From positions 1 to 53,582 of the IMG/VR virus record IMGVR_UViG_3300024351_000034: DNA of 53,582 nt; one strand, 5' to 3'. The position numbers were made by a program, and so were the translations under genes. This DNA is from a virus. Positions 52,796 to 53,582 of the stretch are shown piece by piece (within the stretch, counting starts at the first letter, position 1; every line of letters begins with the position of its first letter). The notes beneath the pieces were generated by a model. The model saw only the letters and a program-made list of their open reading frames with translations, did no database searches and had not been told where the DNA came from.

Positions 52796-52800
52796 TATCA
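52792..52800 (-). promoter_or_regulatory. extended -10 promoter of ssb (TGATATAAT)
   Basis: On the minus strand TGATATAAT is an exact extended -10 element (TGnTATAAT). It ends only 9 bases before the ssb ATG, so a start 6-8 bases downstream gives a leaderless or nearly leaderless mRNA; no Shine-Dalgarno is present. There is no good -35, as expected for the extended type. Confidence 0.6.
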
Positions 52801-52831
52801 GATGTATTACATGAAAACGGAGGTTTGAAAT

Positions 52832-53026
52832 ATGAGTTGGTTTAGCAAGACATTAAAAAAACTTAGTGGTAATCGCGTTCCAGAAATTGATTTTTCGGAA
52901 TCATTTATTGCTAAAAATGTAACAATTATGACCGTGCAACGATTACTATTAGAGTTAGATGACGACGATCTTCGCAGACTCTGGCACATGATTGGAAATG
53001 AGCTGGCGAAACGTAAGAACCAATAA
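52832..53026 (+). CDS. small hypothetical protein, 64 aa (plus strand)
   Basis: A charged helical protein (MSWFSKTLKKLSGNR..., LLLELDDDDLRRLWHMIGNELAKRK) with a strong GGAGGT seven bases before the ATG. It is divergent from ssb and convergent with thyX, ending just before a bidirectional hairpin. Unknown family; the acidic DDDD and basic ends suggest a small interaction protein. Confidence 0.65.
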   Translation: MSWFSKTLKKLSGNRVPEIDFSESFIAKNVTIMTVQRLLLELDDDDLRRLWHMIGNELAKRKNQ

Positions 53027-53032
53027 AAACTA

Positions 53033-53057
53033 AGAGCACTGATTTATTCAGTGCTCT
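53033..53057. terminator. bidirectional hairpin terminator between small gene and thyX
   Basis: AGAGCACTGA (53033-53042) and TCAGTGCTCT (53048-53057) form a perfect 10-bp stem with loop TTTAT. For the minus strand the stem is followed by TAGTTTTTATT, a good T-tract; on the plus strand CTTCTTCTTTC is weaker. The thyX stop codon lies across the loop (53044-53046). Confidence 0.8.
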
Positions 53058-53582
53058 CTTCTTCTTTCATCCAGTACTTTTTAAAAGCTTCTGTTGTGCT
53101 TGGAAGTACTTGAGTAAGTACATTCCAACAATCTGTTGCCACTTCTCTATGTTCTTGTTGCGTATGGCTATCCATGCGCACTTTACAGTAGTGTAACCAG
53201 TCTCTAACAGTGCCTTTCATGTACAAACGAGTGCCTACGCACAATGGAAGAACCATTCTAGCTGATTCTAAAGCTACACCAGATTCTACGAGATTGTTAT
53301 AAGCTCGTATAGCAACCAAAATTGGAGCAAGCGCTTTATTATCCATCTCAAATTGGGTTTCTTGATCTTCAAAATTAACACTCCCTTGTCGATTTGAGCT
53401 TCCTTTGCGCCTCATTTTTGGTAAATCTAGCTCAATTTTACTTACATCAGCATATCGTTGGCTAAATTCTTGAAAATGAAAGCTCCTGTGCCTAAGAATT
53501 TGCGCTGAAACAGCCCTAGAAGTGTAAATTTCCATGACAACATCAACCATTTCAAACACAGACCAGTGCCCATCTCGCATAC
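53044..53582 (-). CDS. thyX: flavin-dependent thymidylate synthase ThyX, C-terminal part (N-terminus beyond window)
   Basis: Carries the ThyX signature RHRX7S as RHRSFHFQEFSQRYADVS, preceded by GHWSVFEMVDVVMEIYTSRAVSAQIL, and the C-terminal substrate region GTVRDWLHYCKVRMD...HREVATDCW. ThyX makes dTMP from dUMP using FAD and methylene-THF, giving the phage its own thymidine supply. The first ~60 residues normally seen before GHWSVFE are missing because the frame continues past the right edge; the ATG at 53580 is therefore probably internal. Terminated by the hairpin its stop codon sits in. Confidence 0.92.
   Translation of the reverse strand, partial: MRDGHWSVFEMVDVVMEIYTSRAVSAQILRHRSFHFQEFSQRYADVSKIELDLPKMRRKGSSNRQGSVNFEDQETQFEMDNKALAPILVAIRAYNNLVESGVALESARMVLPLCVGTRLYMKGTVRDWLHYCKVRMDSHTQQEHREVATDCWNVLTQVLPSTTEAFKKYWMKEEESTE

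Noticed and set aside
1-53582. CRISPR arrays, tRNA genes, insertion sequences, integrase or attachment sites
   Set aside because: None seen: there is hardly any non-coding DNA, and no transposase- or integrase-like motifs were noticed.
1-53582. Direct terminal repeats at the window ends
   Set aside because: Both ends cut through genes, and the first and last stretches do not look alike, so the window ends are not evident genome termini.

Overview
This window is a large fragment of a tailed double-stranded DNA phage genome, or a metagenomic phage contig. It is almost entirely coding, has no tRNA or rRNA genes, and shows no integrase, repressor or partition genes, so nothing seen here points to lysogeny. 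The gene content suggests a short-tailed (podovirus-like) virus: HK97-type terminase, a long portal with a Q-rich tail, scaffold, capsid, two adaptor-like proteins, a nozzle-like protein, and three ejection-type proteins next to the nozzle gene in the T7 gp14-gp15-gp16 order. No tape-measure, tail-sheath or tail-tube gene was recognised. The host cannot be fixed. The endolysin ends in copper-amine-oxidase-N-like repeats, which are common in Bacillota surface proteins; this is a hint only.

Layout. (1) Bases 1-6621, plus strand: an early/replication block of tightly overlapping genes. It holds unknown small proteins, a VRR-NUC nuclease, a putative annealing protein, a Gam/Gp157-like protein, a strong hairpin terminator, a DNA-binding protein, an HTH initiator-like protein, a loader-like small protein and a DnaB helicase. 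There is no DNA or RNA polymerase gene in the window. (2) Bases 6601-52336, minus strand: one apparently continuous late operon of about 46 kb, transcribed right to left from a -10-like box near 52355. In transcription order it encodes six small or basic proteins, two large unknown proteins (1373 and 328 aa), small and large terminase, a 50-aa membrane protein, portal, scaffold, capsid, decoration, two adaptors, three small membrane proteins (holin candidates), a 5-kb block of adhesin/fibre proteins, an 828-aa repeat protein, the nozzle, a small fibre-cap-like protein, three ejection proteins (251, 599 and 4469 aa) and the endolysin. (3) Bases 52360-53582: ssb (minus) with its own extended -10 promoter and terminator, a small plus-strand gene, and the C-terminal part of thyX (minus), separated by a bidirectional hairpin terminator.

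How it fits together. The left block probably loads the DnaB helicase and handles recombination, with SSB from the right end, relying on a polymerase from the host or from outside the window. The late operon builds the particle, and the endolysin is translated last. Most striking are the 4469-aa ejection-protein candidate, which fills a quarter of the window and carries an HEVGH metallopeptidase motif; an 828-aa protein built of about thirty ~18-residue repeats; and a cluster of small basic proteins, two of which share an almost identical C-terminal tail.
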